Source: Planctomycetaceae bacterium
GTDB taxonomy: Bacteria; Planctomycetota; Planctomycetia; Planctomycetales; Planctomycetaceae
Length of the DNA stretch: 64,000 nt
Reading direction: 5' to 3'
Assembly (NCBI GenBank): GCA_021732845.1
Contig: JAKFUF010000018.1
Span: 1-64,000 of the forward strand
A program made the translations under genes and the position numbers. Positions 42,713 to 50,825 of the stretch are shown in pieces. Within the stretch, counting starts at the first letter, position 1, and each line of letters opens with the position of its first letter. A model generated the notes under the pieces. It made no database searches. It saw only the letters and a list, made by a program, of their open reading frames with translations, and was not told where the DNA came from.

Positions 42713-42772
42713 GCTGTTTCCTTTGATGGAGTTGCGTTTATCAGGCAGCCAGCTTGCGTTGACTCTCGTAGG

Positions 42773-43231
42773 CTACCCGTGAATCCTTGGGGTTCCGATC
42801 AGCATCAAAAGCTGGTTGATGTGCCTGCCTGTCACCCATCGCTTTTCTGTGAGGTGTAGTAACCACTCCAGAATGCGGCCTTTGGTTCTCAGTTCCCGCT
42901 TCTCGAACGTGTATTCGGTATCTGAAAAGCGGTCCGACATGATGATCTCGCCATTCTCTTCCCGCGCCAGAGGGGCTTCATCAAATGGGATGGCACACAA
43001 CTCCGCAGAGTTGATGAACTCAAGACGGGGCTGAATCACGTGCAGCGCCTCACTGTGGCTCATCCCAAGCAAAACCAGCATGCCGTATCGCTCGGCGTAC
43101 CCAACGTTGTCCCGTTCGACCTCGATGTCTTCATACCGGCCAACTCCCATGTTGAGCTTTTTCGCGGCATCGTGGATCGTCAAACCGGAAACCTCGCGAT
43201 GGATCTTCAGCCACTGTGCGAATCGCTTCAT
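42773..43231 (-). CDS. XRE-type HTH protein
   Basis: A protein of 152 aa from ATG 43231 (GGAGA 7 bases upstream). The N-terminus FAQWLKIHREVSGLTIHDAA, KKLNMGVGRYEDIEVERDN is a Cro/C1-type helix-turn-helix with the expected spacing. A C-terminal 90 residues of unknown role follow (FEKRELRTKGRILEWLLHLT). Between the helicase and terminase groups; probably a late-gene regulator. Confidence 0.65.
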   Translation of the reverse strand: MKRFAQWLKIHREVSGLTIHDAAKKLNMGVGRYEDIEVERDNVGYAERYGMLVLLGMSHSEALHVIQPRLEFINSAELCAIPFDEAPLAREENGEIIMSDRFSDTEYTFEKRELRTKGRILEWLLHLTEKRWVTGRHINQLLMLIGTPRIHG

Positions 43232-43256
43232 GTGATTTCTCCGAATAGAAGTTGCT

Positions 43257-44639
43257 TCAAAGGAACCTTTCCAGGTTTCCCATACCCTCCAACGGCATAA
43301 ATGGGGATTCCCATTCCTTCGGGGAGTAGCTGGAGGTCTCTGGCGTCCACAAGAGACTGACCTCCCCCAGCATCCCGTTACGCTGCTTGGCCACCTGAAG
43401 CCTTCCCACATTCTCCGCGGCGGACTGGTCGGTCCTCCATGGCTGATCAAGCAGCATGATCAAATCGCCGTCCTGCTCAATCGCGCCGCTTTCGCGCAGG
43501 TCGCTAAGCTTCGGCTTCTTGTCTTTGTCGCCACGCCTTTCCACCTCGCGGTTAAGCTGCACGAGGCACAGGATTGCAATGTCCAGATCCTTCGCAATCT
43601 GCTTCAGCCCGTAGGTCGTCTTGGCAACTTGCCGCTCCCGACTATCCCTGTCGCCTTTCTCTGGCTGAATAAAACCCAAATAGTCGACAATTACCAGCTT
43701 GATTTTTGATCGGCGCTTGTGAATCCGGCATGACGCTGCGATCTTCGCAAGCGTGTTAGCTCGATCGTCAATCAGGGCGGGAATCGTGTTCAACTCAGTT
43801 AGTGAATCCGAAACCATTTGGTGCTGCTCGTTCGTCAGAGCCCGCTTGCGAATGTCCATCAGAGGAACTTTCGACACGAACGACACGAACCGGCGGAACA
43901 GCGACTTGCGGTTCATTTCAATGGAAATGAACAGGTTTGGATGCCCCATGCGTGCCGCAAAAACCGAAAACGCCACGGCCAGCGACGTTTTTCCAACACT
44001 TGTTCGAGCCCCAAGTAGCGCCAAGTCCGTTGGCTGCCACCCGTGGGTCAAGTCATCCAGGTCACGGAACCCGGTTGGAATGCCGATCGGGTCAGTTGAA
44101 TTCAGTTCGGCATAAAACTCCGCAGCATCGTCAACGCAAGTTTTCAACTCCGCGTTGCTCATCTGGGACAGAATTCCCATCAGCGCGGAATCAGTCTCTT
44201 GAATGATCTCCGCTGGGTCTGCACGCTTCCTGATGCAGCCTTTGGCGTTGCTCGTCGCCAGGTCGATCATCCGCAGTGCGGCCGTCCTGCGGATTTCCTT
44301 TGCGTAGTGCGTCCAATGCTCCGTGTAGCCAACACACTCGACCAATTCACGGAGATAGTCGATCCCACCCACTTCCCTGAGTTCATTCGTGGTCTCAAGT
44401 TCAGTTGCAATCAGGCTGGCATCATAGGCGTTCTCGGAGTGCCGGGCCCGGACACGCCGCATAGCCTTGTAGATCCGCCGGTGAGCATCGTGATAAAAAT
44501 ACTCATCCTGCATCTCCGCATCGACCAGGTCCATCAAGTCGTTGAGGATAAAAATGCACCCAAGCAGCGCGCGCTCGGAATCCATTGACCGCGGCGGGTA
44601 CTCTTCGGGGTCAGGTTGAACTGGCAGTTCATCCCGCAT
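43257..44639 (-). CDS. DnaB-like replicative helicase
   Basis: A protein of 460 aa. N-terminal DnaB helical domain (residues 20-130) with SMDSERALLGCIF and EYFYHDAHRRIYKAM; RecA-type core with Walker A GARTSVGKTS (210-219), LVIVDYLGFIQPEKG as Walker B, and SDLRESGAIEQDGDLIMLLD with the arginine finger region near the end. It unwinds DNA at the phage origin. Overlaps the loader gene by 11 bases. Confidence 0.9.
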   Translation of the reverse strand: MRDELPVQPDPEEYPPRSMDSERALLGCIFILNDLMDLVDAEMQDEYFYHDAHRRIYKAMRRVRARHSENAYDASLIATELETTNELREVGGIDYLRELVECVGYTEHWTHYAKEIRRTAALRMIDLATSNAKGCIRKRADPAEIIQETDSALMGILSQMSNAELKTCVDDAAEFYAELNSTDPIGIPTGFRDLDDLTHGWQPTDLALLGARTSVGKTSLAVAFSVFAARMGHPNLFISIEMNRKSLFRRFVSFVSKVPLMDIRKRALTNEQHQMVSDSLTELNTIPALIDDRANTLAKIAASCRIHKRRSKIKLVIVDYLGFIQPEKGDRDSRERQVAKTTYGLKQIAKDLDIAILCLVQLNREVERRGDKDKKPKLSDLRESGAIEQDGDLIMLLDQPWRTDQSAAENVGRLQVAKQRNGMLGEVSLLWTPETSSYSPKEWESPFMPLEGMGNLERFL

Positions 44640-45285
44640 CGTGACCGGCCTCCTTCAACATATTTCGGTACGACTCCCATTTGCAGGTGATGAACTTGCA
44701 CCGCTCACGCAGTCGGTCCGCAATCGGCTCCCCCAGGATGCCGCGAACCGTTTGATCGCCGACCGCGTTCAGCGTGACGATCGTAGACAGGCGGTGTCGG
44801 TACCGCTGATCCACGATGTAGAACAACGCCGAAGCCAGCACTGGCGTCAGCTCTGTCCCCGAGGGGCACGGATCGCTGATACCCAGGATTCCACGGCCGC
44901 AGTAGGCCTGCAGCATGCGCTCCTGGCTCTCCTGTCGCGACCACAACTTGCTCGACAGCGCGGCCCCATCGACCCACGCCACGGGAATGTCTCGAGCCAC
45001 GGCTGCGCGCATTGTGGCGACCAGCAAGTGATCCTTCCCGGTGCCGACGCTTCCAACCAGCACGAGGCCACGGCCGACTTTTGCCATCGCTTCAATGTTG
45101 TCCGCGAAGACGCTGGACGCCTTCATGGCAGCTTCCTGCTTTTGGCAGTGAACCCGGTAGTTCGCGAAGTTGCAGCCGGCGTAGGCAATTCCGATGTGGC
45201 CAACCAAATCGCGCCATGCAACACCGCGCCGCATTGCTTTTCGTCGCTCGGCGGCTGCGATGGACTCTTCGGCGGTGATGATCAT
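44629..45285 (-). CDS. DnaC/IstB-like ATPase, helicase loader
   Basis: A protein of 218 aa. AAA+ core with Walker A LVGSVGTGKDHLLVA, GILGISDPCPSG as Walker B-like segment, and sensor region STIVTLNAVGDQTVRGILG. Length and gene order (initiator, loader, helicase) match phage loaders (DnaC/P type). It would place the DnaB-like helicase at the iteron origin 45751-45898. Confidence 0.85.
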   Translation of the reverse strand: MIITAEESIAAAERRKAMRRGVAWRDLVGHIGIAYAGCNFANYRVHCQKQEAAMKASSVFADNIEAMAKVGRGLVLVGSVGTGKDHLLVATMRAAVARDIPVAWVDGAALSSKLWSRQESQERMLQAYCGRGILGISDPCPSGTELTPVLASALFYIVDQRYRHRLSTIVTLNAVGDQTVRGILGEPIADRLRERCKFITCKWESYRNMLKEAGHDAG

Positions 45286-45288
45286 GAT

Positions 45289-46254
45289 TCAAAACTCCAC
45301 GTCTGCGGTGTCGTTCGGGTCGAAGGCACCAGGTTTCAGGCCCGATTTCTTGGCACCACGCGGAACGACGAAGTAATTTGCGTCCACCACGCCATCAACG
45401 AATTTCTTGCCAATGAATGTTCCGATCGGCACTACATCCGAGTCGAAACCCTTCAAGGGGAATTTGCGAAGGCATTCCCCCCATCGCCAGTTCGGGTCAT
45501 TCAAGCGGTCAACGAGTGCGTCCCATGAAGTTTTGCCGAGCCGACTGAATGGCTTTGCGCCAGGTGTCGAATTCCAAATCTTGCACCACTCGGCCAGTTG
45601 CCCGGATGGCGGTATCGAGAGATCCGCCGGCATACCTTGGAGGTTGAATTGTTTGGCTGGCAACCCATGGTCTCCGATTTCGAAGGCGACCCCCTCTGCG
45701 CGCGTATGGGTAGTAGGTATGGTATAGGAAGAAGGTTCCCCCCGATCTTCCCCCCGATCTTCACCGTTTTTCGGATATGATAGGGGGGATGATCCGTCGC
45801 TGACCTTCCCCCCTATCTCCCCCCCGACCTTATCCGTTTTTCGGATATGATCATCTGTGTTATCTTCCCCCCGATCTTCACCGTTTTTCGGATATGATTC
45901 TTCGTCAGGTGCTTCGTCGAATGGCTCATCCGGGATCCGCTCCAGTCCAGCCGGAATGCAGGCCCAGTACTTGCCTGGCGCGCGTCGATCCTTGCCGTCT
46001 TGATAGGTCAGCCAGCCAGCCGAAACAGCCTTGTCCCTGGCCTTGTTTAGGGTTTCCCATTTAGAGACCCCAAGCATGCCCATGATGACGACATTAAAGA
46101 ATGTCGCTGGCCCCTTGTGCCGCTTCACGTCTTGGTAGGCGGCAACAATGCAGCACAACGCCATCGCGACCGGTCCGATATCCTCGCCGGCCCCGGACTT
46201 TGCCAAGAGCCGCGTGTAGCGGAGCGCGTAGATTCCCCCTCGCTTATCAGCCAC
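45289..46254 (-). CDS. replication initiator-like protein (wHTH) containing iterons
   Basis: A protein of 321 aa, GTG 46254. N-terminal about 105 residues resemble the winged-helix of phage replisome organisers (YALRYTRLLAKSGAGEDIG, MLGVSKWETLNKARDKAVSA, GWLTYQDGKDRRAPGKYW). The middle is disordered and encoded by DNA repeats: SYPKNGEDRGED occurs twice, the third repeat is read in another frame. C-terminal domain LAEWCKIWNSTPGAKPFSRL, VDRLNDPNWRWGECLRKFP. By position the functional match of lambda O. Confidence 0.7.
   Translation of the reverse strand: MADKRGGIYALRYTRLLAKSGAGEDIGPVAMALCCIVAAYQDVKRHKGPATFFNVVIMGMLGVSKWETLNKARDKAVSAGWLTYQDGKDRRAPGKYWACIPAGLERIPDEPFDEAPDEESYPKNGEDRGEDNTDDHIRKTDKVGGEIGGKVSDGSSPLSYPKNGEDRGEDRGEPSSYTIPTTHTRAEGVAFEIGDHGLPAKQFNLQGMPADLSIPPSGQLAEWCKIWNSTPGAKPFSRLGKTSWDALVDRLNDPNWRWGECLRKFPLKGFDSDVVPIGTFIGKKFVDGVVDANYFVVPRGAKKSGLKPGAFDPNDTADVEF
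45751..45898. repeat. three iteron-like repeats, putative phage origin
   Basis: The 17-mer ccgtttttcggatatga is perfect at 45764-45780, 45834-45850 and 45881-45897, within longer repeats beginning ccccccga.ctt. The spacing of copies 1 and 2 (70) shifts the reading frame, so conservation is at DNA level. Copy 2 also forms tatccg-ttttt-cggata. They lie inside the initiator gene, like ori-lambda. Confidence 0.75.
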
Positions 46255-46320
46255 TGCAGCCCGTCCTCAAGGCCCTGACAGGCCGGACAGCCCGATGCTG
46301 GCCGGCGGTTCCGTCCCACC

Positions 46321-47682
46321 TCAGACTGCACCCTGCTTGGCTTCGCGCTTGGTGCGGAAGTAGTGCATCACGGCGTCCACGAACACATCGTTGATGTGGT
46401 GTTTGGGCTTGTGGCGACCGACGTACGCAGCCACAAACGGCATGTCAGGCGACTTCGGTTGCGTCCCGAGCTTGTAGAACGCGAAGATCTCGCGCAGCAC
46501 CCCGTGTTCGATGTCTGCGGGCTCGATCGCCTGAACAACCCGTTCGCGGTAGTGAGCGACTCTCAGGATGATGTGCAGAAGGTCCCGTTCGAAGATGTTC
46601 TGAATCGTGACCGGGCCGCTGAAGATCGAATCCTCGTCGTCTGGATGTGGTGCCGACACCCTCTTGCGGTGAAACTCAGTGGCGGCCCGCAGTCGCTCTT
46701 TGGCATCGCCGTTTGGTTTGAGCGAATCGATGGTCTTTCTGGCCCACGCCGCATTCTTCGCCTTGTTTTTGGCGATACTCTGTTCCACCGAGTCAATTAG
46801 CCCCTGATCGCGGTTGGGGCTGTCGGGGTCGATCCGTTGGAGGAAAATTTCCAGCACTTGCTGCAGCCATCTGTTCGGGGCGCGCTTCAGTTCCTCTATG
46901 ATGGTGGCGACGTGGATCAGGTCCGCTAAGGCCCACGGCCAGTACATGCACACCGGAATTTTGACGCCCACAGCTTTCGCCGAGCCCATGGTGTTCTCCA
47001 GCAGGCCGTTGAAGGCCTTGACCTGCTCACGCGTCGCACCATTGTCAGCATCGGGCCTGGAGGGACCGGGCATCGCGATGAAGTCGAAGGCGGCCTTCAG
47101 ATTTGCCTTTGCCAGGATCTCTTTATTGGACTCGCTCGCCGGCTCTGGTGCTGGCTTATCCCGCCCTTCCACCGCGATGTAGCAGTGGTTATTCACCTTG
47201 AGTTTGTTCGCAGTTGACGTGGAGGCCACGAAGGTTGCGTCGTGGCAACCCAGCTCCACCATCCGCAGATTGACGTGTGTGCCGTTGACGTTGAGGCGAA
47301 TATTCCCGCCGACTCTCACGGTAAACTTGTTTTCTTCAGCCTTCCGGCGACGCTCGAAAAAACTGGTCACATGCCGCACGAGGTCATCGGTGATGTGAAC
47401 GCTTCCGGCGTAATCAACGCAGTATCTGGCCAGATCCTTTAGCGGTTCGTCATTGATCTCGACCAGCACGTTTTCCAGGCTCACCGGAATGTGTCGCTCG
47501 TGAATGTCGCCGATGATCTCCCGCAGGGCCCGCAGGTGTTTGTTCCGCGTTTCGACCGGCGGAATTTCGGAAAGCGTCGTTGTCGTGGCGTTCGGGTCCG
47601 TCAGCTCGATCGCCACCAAATCGCGCTCAGCGCGGTCATCAGCAGTCGGACTCTTCGGGAAATAGGCCGGACTATCCATCAT
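46321..47682 (-). CDS. phage replication protein with DnaB-N-like segments
   Basis: A protein of 453 aa. Residues 40-115 look like the DnaB N-terminal helical domain (RNKHLRALREIIGDIHERHI, PVSLENVLVEINDEPLKDLA). Another such segment is near 365-425 (IFERDLLHIILRVAHYRERV). Between them is a region with a beta patch (FTVRVGGNIRLNVNGTHVNL) and helices. No ATPase or primase motifs seen. It lies in the early replication group and may dock with DnaB. Confidence 0.5.
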   Translation of the reverse strand: MMDSPAYFPKSPTADDRAERDLVAIELTDPNATTTTLSEIPPVETRNKHLRALREIIGDIHERHIPVSLENVLVEINDEPLKDLARYCVDYAGSVHITDDLVRHVTSFFERRRKAEENKFTVRVGGNIRLNVNGTHVNLRMVELGCHDATFVASTSTANKLKVNNHCYIAVEGRDKPAPEPASESNKEILAKANLKAAFDFIAMPGPSRPDADNGATREQVKAFNGLLENTMGSAKAVGVKIPVCMYWPWALADLIHVATIIEELKRAPNRWLQQVLEIFLQRIDPDSPNRDQGLIDSVEQSIAKNKAKNAAWARKTIDSLKPNGDAKERLRAATEFHRKRVSAPHPDDEDSIFSGPVTIQNIFERDLLHIILRVAHYRERVVQAIEPADIEHGVLREIFAFYKLGTQPKSPDMPFVAAYVGRHKPKHHINDVFVDAVMHYFRTKREAKQGAV

Positions 47683-47765
47683 GAGTTTTCCACCTTCGTT
47701 GAGGCTTGAGTAAGCGCACCAGTACCACAGAATGGATCGATAACTTCAGAAGTGCCTGGCGGTCG

Positions 47766-48011
47766 CTAACGTGCGACGCGCAGTTTCGGGCCGCCAGATT
47801 TGATGACTTCCCACTTCGACCGCGGCGGGCATCCGGCTGTCACCCAATCGCGGATTTCCTGCACAACCCACCGCTTGCACCTGCCCAGTTTCAAGCCCAT
47901 CGGCAACTTGCCGGCCACGTCCAGGCGCGCCGCGTGGCGTTTGCTGCACGCCAGCATCACGGCCAGGCCATCCATGTCGACAAGTTCAGCGGATGGCGTC
48001 GCGGTGGTCAT
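47766..48011 (-). CDS. AlpA/excisionase-like HTH protein
   Basis: A protein of 81 aa from ATG 48011 (GTG 48026 also possible). MerR-type helix-turn-helix: DMDGLAVMLACSKRHAARLD, MGLKLGRCKRWVVQEIRDWV. Such small proteins act as excisionases or early regulators. Near the start of the early operon, followed 82 bp further on by the replication protein. Confidence 0.65.
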   Translation of the reverse strand: MTTATPSAELVDMDGLAVMLACSKRHAARLDVAGKLPMGLKLGRCKRWVVQEIRDWVTAGCPPRSKWEVIKSGGPKLRVAR

Positions 48012-48044
48012 GGCGTGGATAGTCACTGGTGGCGGAACGCTTGA

Positions 48045-48263
48045 TCAGACGACGGCGGGCTTGTTCTTGGCGTTGCGGCGGACCCGTGGGCCCGAGAAGT
48101 ACGAAACGATCTTCTCGACGTGTTCGCTGGAAAATTCGAACACCCGCATCCCGTTTAGTGGTGGCCTAGGGATTCTCCCCGTGCCGATGGCGTAGCGGAT
48201 TTGGTTCGGGTCAATCTTCACGCCTCTTGACTCGGCTTCCCGAATTACTTCATGCATGACCAT
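48045..48263 (-). CDS. small MerR-like HTH protein
   Basis: A protein of 72 aa, ATG 48263 with GGAG 7 bases upstream. HTH-like text KIDPNQIRYAIGTGRIPRPP, NGMRVFEFSSEHVEKIVSYF. Likely binds DNA; partner of the preceding-type regulator at 47766. First clear gene of the long leftward operon. Confidence 0.6.
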   Translation of the reverse strand: MVMHEVIREAESRGVKIDPNQIRYAIGTGRIPRPPLNGMRVFEFSSEHVEKIVSYFSGPRVRRNAKNKPAVV

Positions 48264-48464
48264 CTTTCTGCTCCATCATGGTTATGAAACTAACTTCTGG
48301 GTTGATCACATAATCGCAATGCGCAGCGGACTGTCAAACCCGCCACTGTCCACAACTGTTCGCCAGCGTTCACTATGCAACATGCTGCAACACGCAACTT
48401 GACATAGATTAACACTAGTGGAAGAGTCGCATTTCAAATCTCTGACAGGACTTAGCTGCGGAAC
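48264..48464. promoter_or_regulatory. probable early-operon control region
   Basis: An AT-richer 200 bp upstream of the leftward early genes. Contains three gcaac boxes (tatGCAACatgctGCAACacGCAACttgaca, 48378-48403) and a rightward TTGACA at 48399. No complete promoter could be fixed on the leftward strand. Repressor binding here is a reasonable expectation. Confidence 0.35.
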
Positions 48465-48662
48465 TCACTGTTTGCCACAATAAAGTTGTGGAATTTTTGA
48501 TGGATTGTCTGTTCCGTTTTTCCCGCTTAGTTCTGCTTGGTTTCGCTTGTTTCTTATTCTCTCTGTTTCTTCCTGTATTTCCCGGTCCTTTAGCGTGCTG
48601 TGGTGCCCTTTAATGCCCGTTAGTGCCCCCTGAGGCGCAGCGCGATCAACGTATTCGGCCAA
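48465..48662 (-). CDS. small hypothetical protein, purine-rich frame
   Basis: Sixty-five codons from TTG 48662. It is Lys/Glu/Asn/Arg-rich (REIQEETERIRNKRNQAELS) with codons (AGA, ATA, CTA) unlike its neighbours. The DNA strand is strongly purine-biased, so this may be a transcribed leader rather than a gene. No RBS is evident. Confidence 0.25.
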   Translation of the reverse strand: MAEYVDRAAPQGALTGIKGHHSTLKDREIQEETERIRNKRNQAELSGKNGTDNPSKIPQLYCGKQ

Positions 48663-48704
48663 GAGGTGTTGGCCGTGGGTCGAGAGGTGTTGGCCGTGGG
48701 TCGA
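48663..48704. repeat. two 21-bp tandem repeats
   Basis: gaggtgttggccgtgggtcg(a) occurs twice head-to-tail (48663-48683, 48684-48704), with a third partial start. Near the attR end of the prophage; could be a regulatory or slippage feature. Confidence 0.7.
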
Positions 48705-48726
48705 GAGGCGGCTTGGCGATGGTCAT

Positions 48727-48823
48727 GAAAAAAGCCCGTCGTGGGAACAACCGACGTGAGCGGGCAATGCAGCCATTTCTGGGCGCACGGACCCCGCACA
48801 TATCAGTCGGTCTCACGACGGGC
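48727..48823 (-). ncRNA. long-arm hairpin with T-run, candidate small RNA/terminator
   Basis: On the leftward strand gcccgtcgtg (48823-48814) pairs with cacgacgggc (48743-48734), with inner ccgac/gtcgg, and TTTTTT follows. The 50-nt inner region could fold further. It has no open frame. Either a small RNA with its own terminator or the terminator of a transcript coming from the integrase-2 side. Confidence 0.45.
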
Positions 48824-49026
48824 CTTTGAGGACCACTCATGCCGATGAGAAGCGACTAGCCACCAGAAGCGACTTCCGACAGGCCTGCAAGGACCTTCAA
48901 CGCCAGACAGCTCGATGCTTCAGTGGAGCAACCTACGGTTATCGCATTGCGATACGAACAGGCGCTTGGATAGTGCAGGCATTTTGCATTGCCGTGATTG
49001 AAACGTCAAGAACCGTGGCGCGGATT

Positions 49027-49216
49027 TCACTCCGTTTGGATCAACGCCATAACCGCACGGCGGATCGCCGGTGGCAGATCGGGCCACACACCCATGACCT
49101 GTTGCAGGTCTGGGAATGACTGGAGATGACGGCAAAAACGGTCCATAGAACGGACCATGTCTTCGTCAGTCGTCGTAACCTGCTGACCGGTAATGCTGTT
49201 GGGAGGAATGTCGTCA
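49027..49216 (-). other. alternative 3' tail of prophage integrase gene
   Basis: A 62-codon frame that joins the common att sequence LHLLRFSRP and reads DDIPPNSITGQQ, MVRSMDRFCRHLQSFP, then VWPDLPPAIRRAVMALIQTE and stop. It is in the frame that integrase 1 would enter in an excised circle (attP). The LPPAIRRAVMALI ending looks like a genuine C-terminus. The remaining 48824-49026 holds no convincing gene. Confidence 0.6.
49133..49157. repeat. putative integrase arm site, copy 2
   Basis: A 25-bp sequence with 23 of 25 bases shared with 12008-12032, containing ggtcc-7 nt-ggacc, 60 bp from the attR core, in the same orientation. Confidence 0.5.
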
Positions 49217-50527
49217 GGTCTTGAAAACCGGAGTAGGTGCAAGCCTACCTAGGGTTCGAATCCCTATCTCTCCGCTTGAAAACCCACGAGAAACACCGTG
49301 TTTCCCGTGGGGTTTCTCGTTTTTTGCGGGTTGCATTCCCGCCTTTGCCCCCGCATTCCCGTTGCCATCCGGTGACGCTTTGGGACATGAAATGCCACCA
49401 GTTTGTCCCAAATCGCGCCCCAGGTTGAGCCCTGGCAGCTTCTCCACTTCCTTGTGCTGATCCGCGAGTTCAATGTGCGTGTAGCGGGCGGCGGTCAAAA
49501 CTGGGGTCGAGTGCCGGGCCAGTTTTTGGGCGTTGATCAGCGGCACGCCGTTCCGGCTCAGGTTCGTGATATATGTGTGCCTGAGGGCATGGAAGTCGGC
49601 GAAAAGCCCGTCTGCATCCATGTACTCGACCCCGGCGGCTTTCAGGTCGACCTGCAGCATCTTCCCGGCGACCCGGTTAGCAGCCCATCGCCCCGGCCAG
49701 AGGTCACCCTTTTTCCCGCTCAGCCACGCCCGCGAAGCTTCGAGGATGTCAGAGGGAAGCGGCAGTACGTCCAGGCGCCGCCGCTTTGAGTACCCGGCCT
49801 TCACCTTCACTGTCGGCGGGTTGGTCTCCAGCGACATGCTTCGGTCATTCATGGACGCGAGTTCCGACGCCCGCAGTCCCGTCGACAGGGCCATCACGTA
49901 GAGCATGTGCCGGTCCTCGGCTGGCATGCCCAGAACGCTCCCACCCGAAAGCGTGGCCTTCAGCAACTTCGCCACCTCGTTATCCGACAGTGCCCGCCGG
50001 TCGTGCCGGCGGTCGACCGCGACGTTCAGCATTTCCAGATGGACGAGTTTGTCCTCGCGAATGTGCTTGTGCCGAGCTGCCCACCGGCTGAACTGCTTGA
50101 TCGCCCGCAAGTAGTGGTTCGACGTCTGGACGCTGATCCCCCTCTTGTTTTTCTTCTTCCCCTTCGGTTCTTTCCGCTGCTTGGCGAGCCATTCCTCGAC
50201 CTTCACTGGGTCGATGTCATTGGCGTAGTCGAACCCGCAGCCTTTGCAAAGCCGTTCGCACCGCCCGGCCACAAGGCCGACCTGTTCGTCGCTCACGTCC
50301 TTGTTTGTCAGGGCGGAGCGGAAGGCTTTCAGATCTTCTTCGATCGCCCTCTCAACCTTGGGCGCTTCGGCAAGCCCCCTGCGGATCAGGTCGGCTTCAT
50401 ACTCCCGCTTGGTAGCCAGTTGGAGAGTTGCGGCCTTGTCGGTGAATCCCGCTTCCTTCTGCCACTTTCCTTCCGGGTTCTTGAAGCGTGCGTACCAGAT
50501 TTTGCCGCGACGAAAGACGTTCGCCAT
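49214..50527 (-). CDS. tyrosine recombinase of second element
   Basis: A protein of 437 aa from ATG 50527 (AAAGG 7 bases upstream; longer start rejected). N-terminal arm domain (MANVFRRGKIWYARFKNPEG), core-binding domain with KQFSRWAARHKHI, catalytic domain with Arg in LSTGLRASEL, His-Arg in FHALRHTYI, His in LARHSTP and Tyr in ARYTH. Related to the prophage integrase. The tail GEIGIRTLGRLAPTPVFKT is the tRNA fragment read antisense, and its TGA (49214-49216) belongs to prophage DNA. Confidence 0.9.
   Translation of the reverse strand: MANVFRRGKIWYARFKNPEGKWQKEAGFTDKAATLQLATKREYEADLIRRGLAEAPKVERAIEEDLKAFRSALTNKDVSDEQVGLVAGRCERLCKGCGFDYANDIDPVKVEEWLAKQRKEPKGKKKNKRGISVQTSNHYLRAIKQFSRWAARHKHIREDKLVHLEMLNVAVDRRHDRRALSDNEVAKLLKATLSGGSVLGMPAEDRHMLYVMALSTGLRASELASMNDRSMSLETNPPTVKVKAGYSKRRRLDVLPLPSDILEASRAWLSGKKGDLWPGRWAANRVAGKMLQVDLKAAGVEYMDADGLFADFHALRHTYITNLSRNGVPLINAQKLARHSTPVLTAARYTHIELADQHKEVEKLPGLNLGRDLGQTGGISCPKASPDGNGNAGAKAGMQPAKNEKPHGKHGVSRGFSSGEIGIRTLGRLAPTPVFKT
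49217..49285 (+). repeat. attR / tRNA-Ser fragment
   Basis: Duplicate of the tRNA-Ser 3' half without a 5' half, so not a working tRNA. Differs by a compensatory T-stem pair and one base outside the tRNA. It separates the prophage from the second element and is the 3' end of the second integrase gene. Confidence 0.9.
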
Positions 50528-50588
50528 GATTCTGCCTTTGAAAAGAAGTTGCATGATTATACGCGATGTCCACCGGCGCGCCAGGTTG

Positions 50589-50789
50589 TCATCTGCGTTT
50601 CGATTTGTCCGGGCACCCCGCCGCGATCCAATCCCGGACGGTATCCTCATTCCAGCGGATCGAGCCGCCGATCTCCACCGGCTTGGGGAGTCTGCCCGCC
50701 GAGCGGAGCCGCCAGACCGTGCGAACTGAGACCCTGAGCAGGGCCGCCAGATCATTCACATTGAGCATCACCGGCATGTCTGAGATCAT
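50589..50789 (-). CDS. excisionase-like HTH protein
   Basis: A protein of 66 aa, ATG 50789 with GGAG 5 bases upstream. MerR/AlpA-type HTH: LNVNDLAALLRVSVRTVWRL, GRLPKPVEIGGSIRWNEDTV. Sixty bases upstream of the integrase start, so probably the recombination directionality factor of the second element. Confidence 0.75.
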   Translation of the reverse strand: MISDMPVMLNVNDLAALLRVSVRTVWRLRSAGRLPKPVEIGGSIRWNEDTVRDWIAAGCPDKSKRR

Positions 50790-50825
50790 GACTTCTCCTC
50801 GGAAGGAATTGGGCGTGAGAGAGAT

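Larger units (their letters stand above)
11826..49285. mobile_element. tailed-phage prophage integrated in tRNA-Ser
   Basis: Bounded by a 69-bp direct repeat of the tRNA 3' half, 37,391 bp apart. Contents follow siphovirus order: integrase, lysogeny/accessory genes, tail, tape measure, tail chaperones, tube, connector, capsid, protease-scaffold, portal, gpW, terminase, helicase, loader, initiator. All key virion genes are full length, so the prophage could be functional apart from the frameshifted DUF2513 gene. No lysozyme/amidase endolysin is recognisable. The neighbours Bbp16-like and Bbp17-like suggest a capsid module related to the Bordetella BPP-1 type. Confidence 0.9.

Noticed and set aside
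48826-49119. Rightward 97-aa frame near attR
   Set aside because: Composition looks random, no RBS, and the opposite strand carries the integrase-tail frame.
49217-49274. A second tRNA-Ser gene
   Set aside because: Only the 3' half from the anticodon stem on is present; no acceptor 5' strand or D-arm. It is an att duplication.
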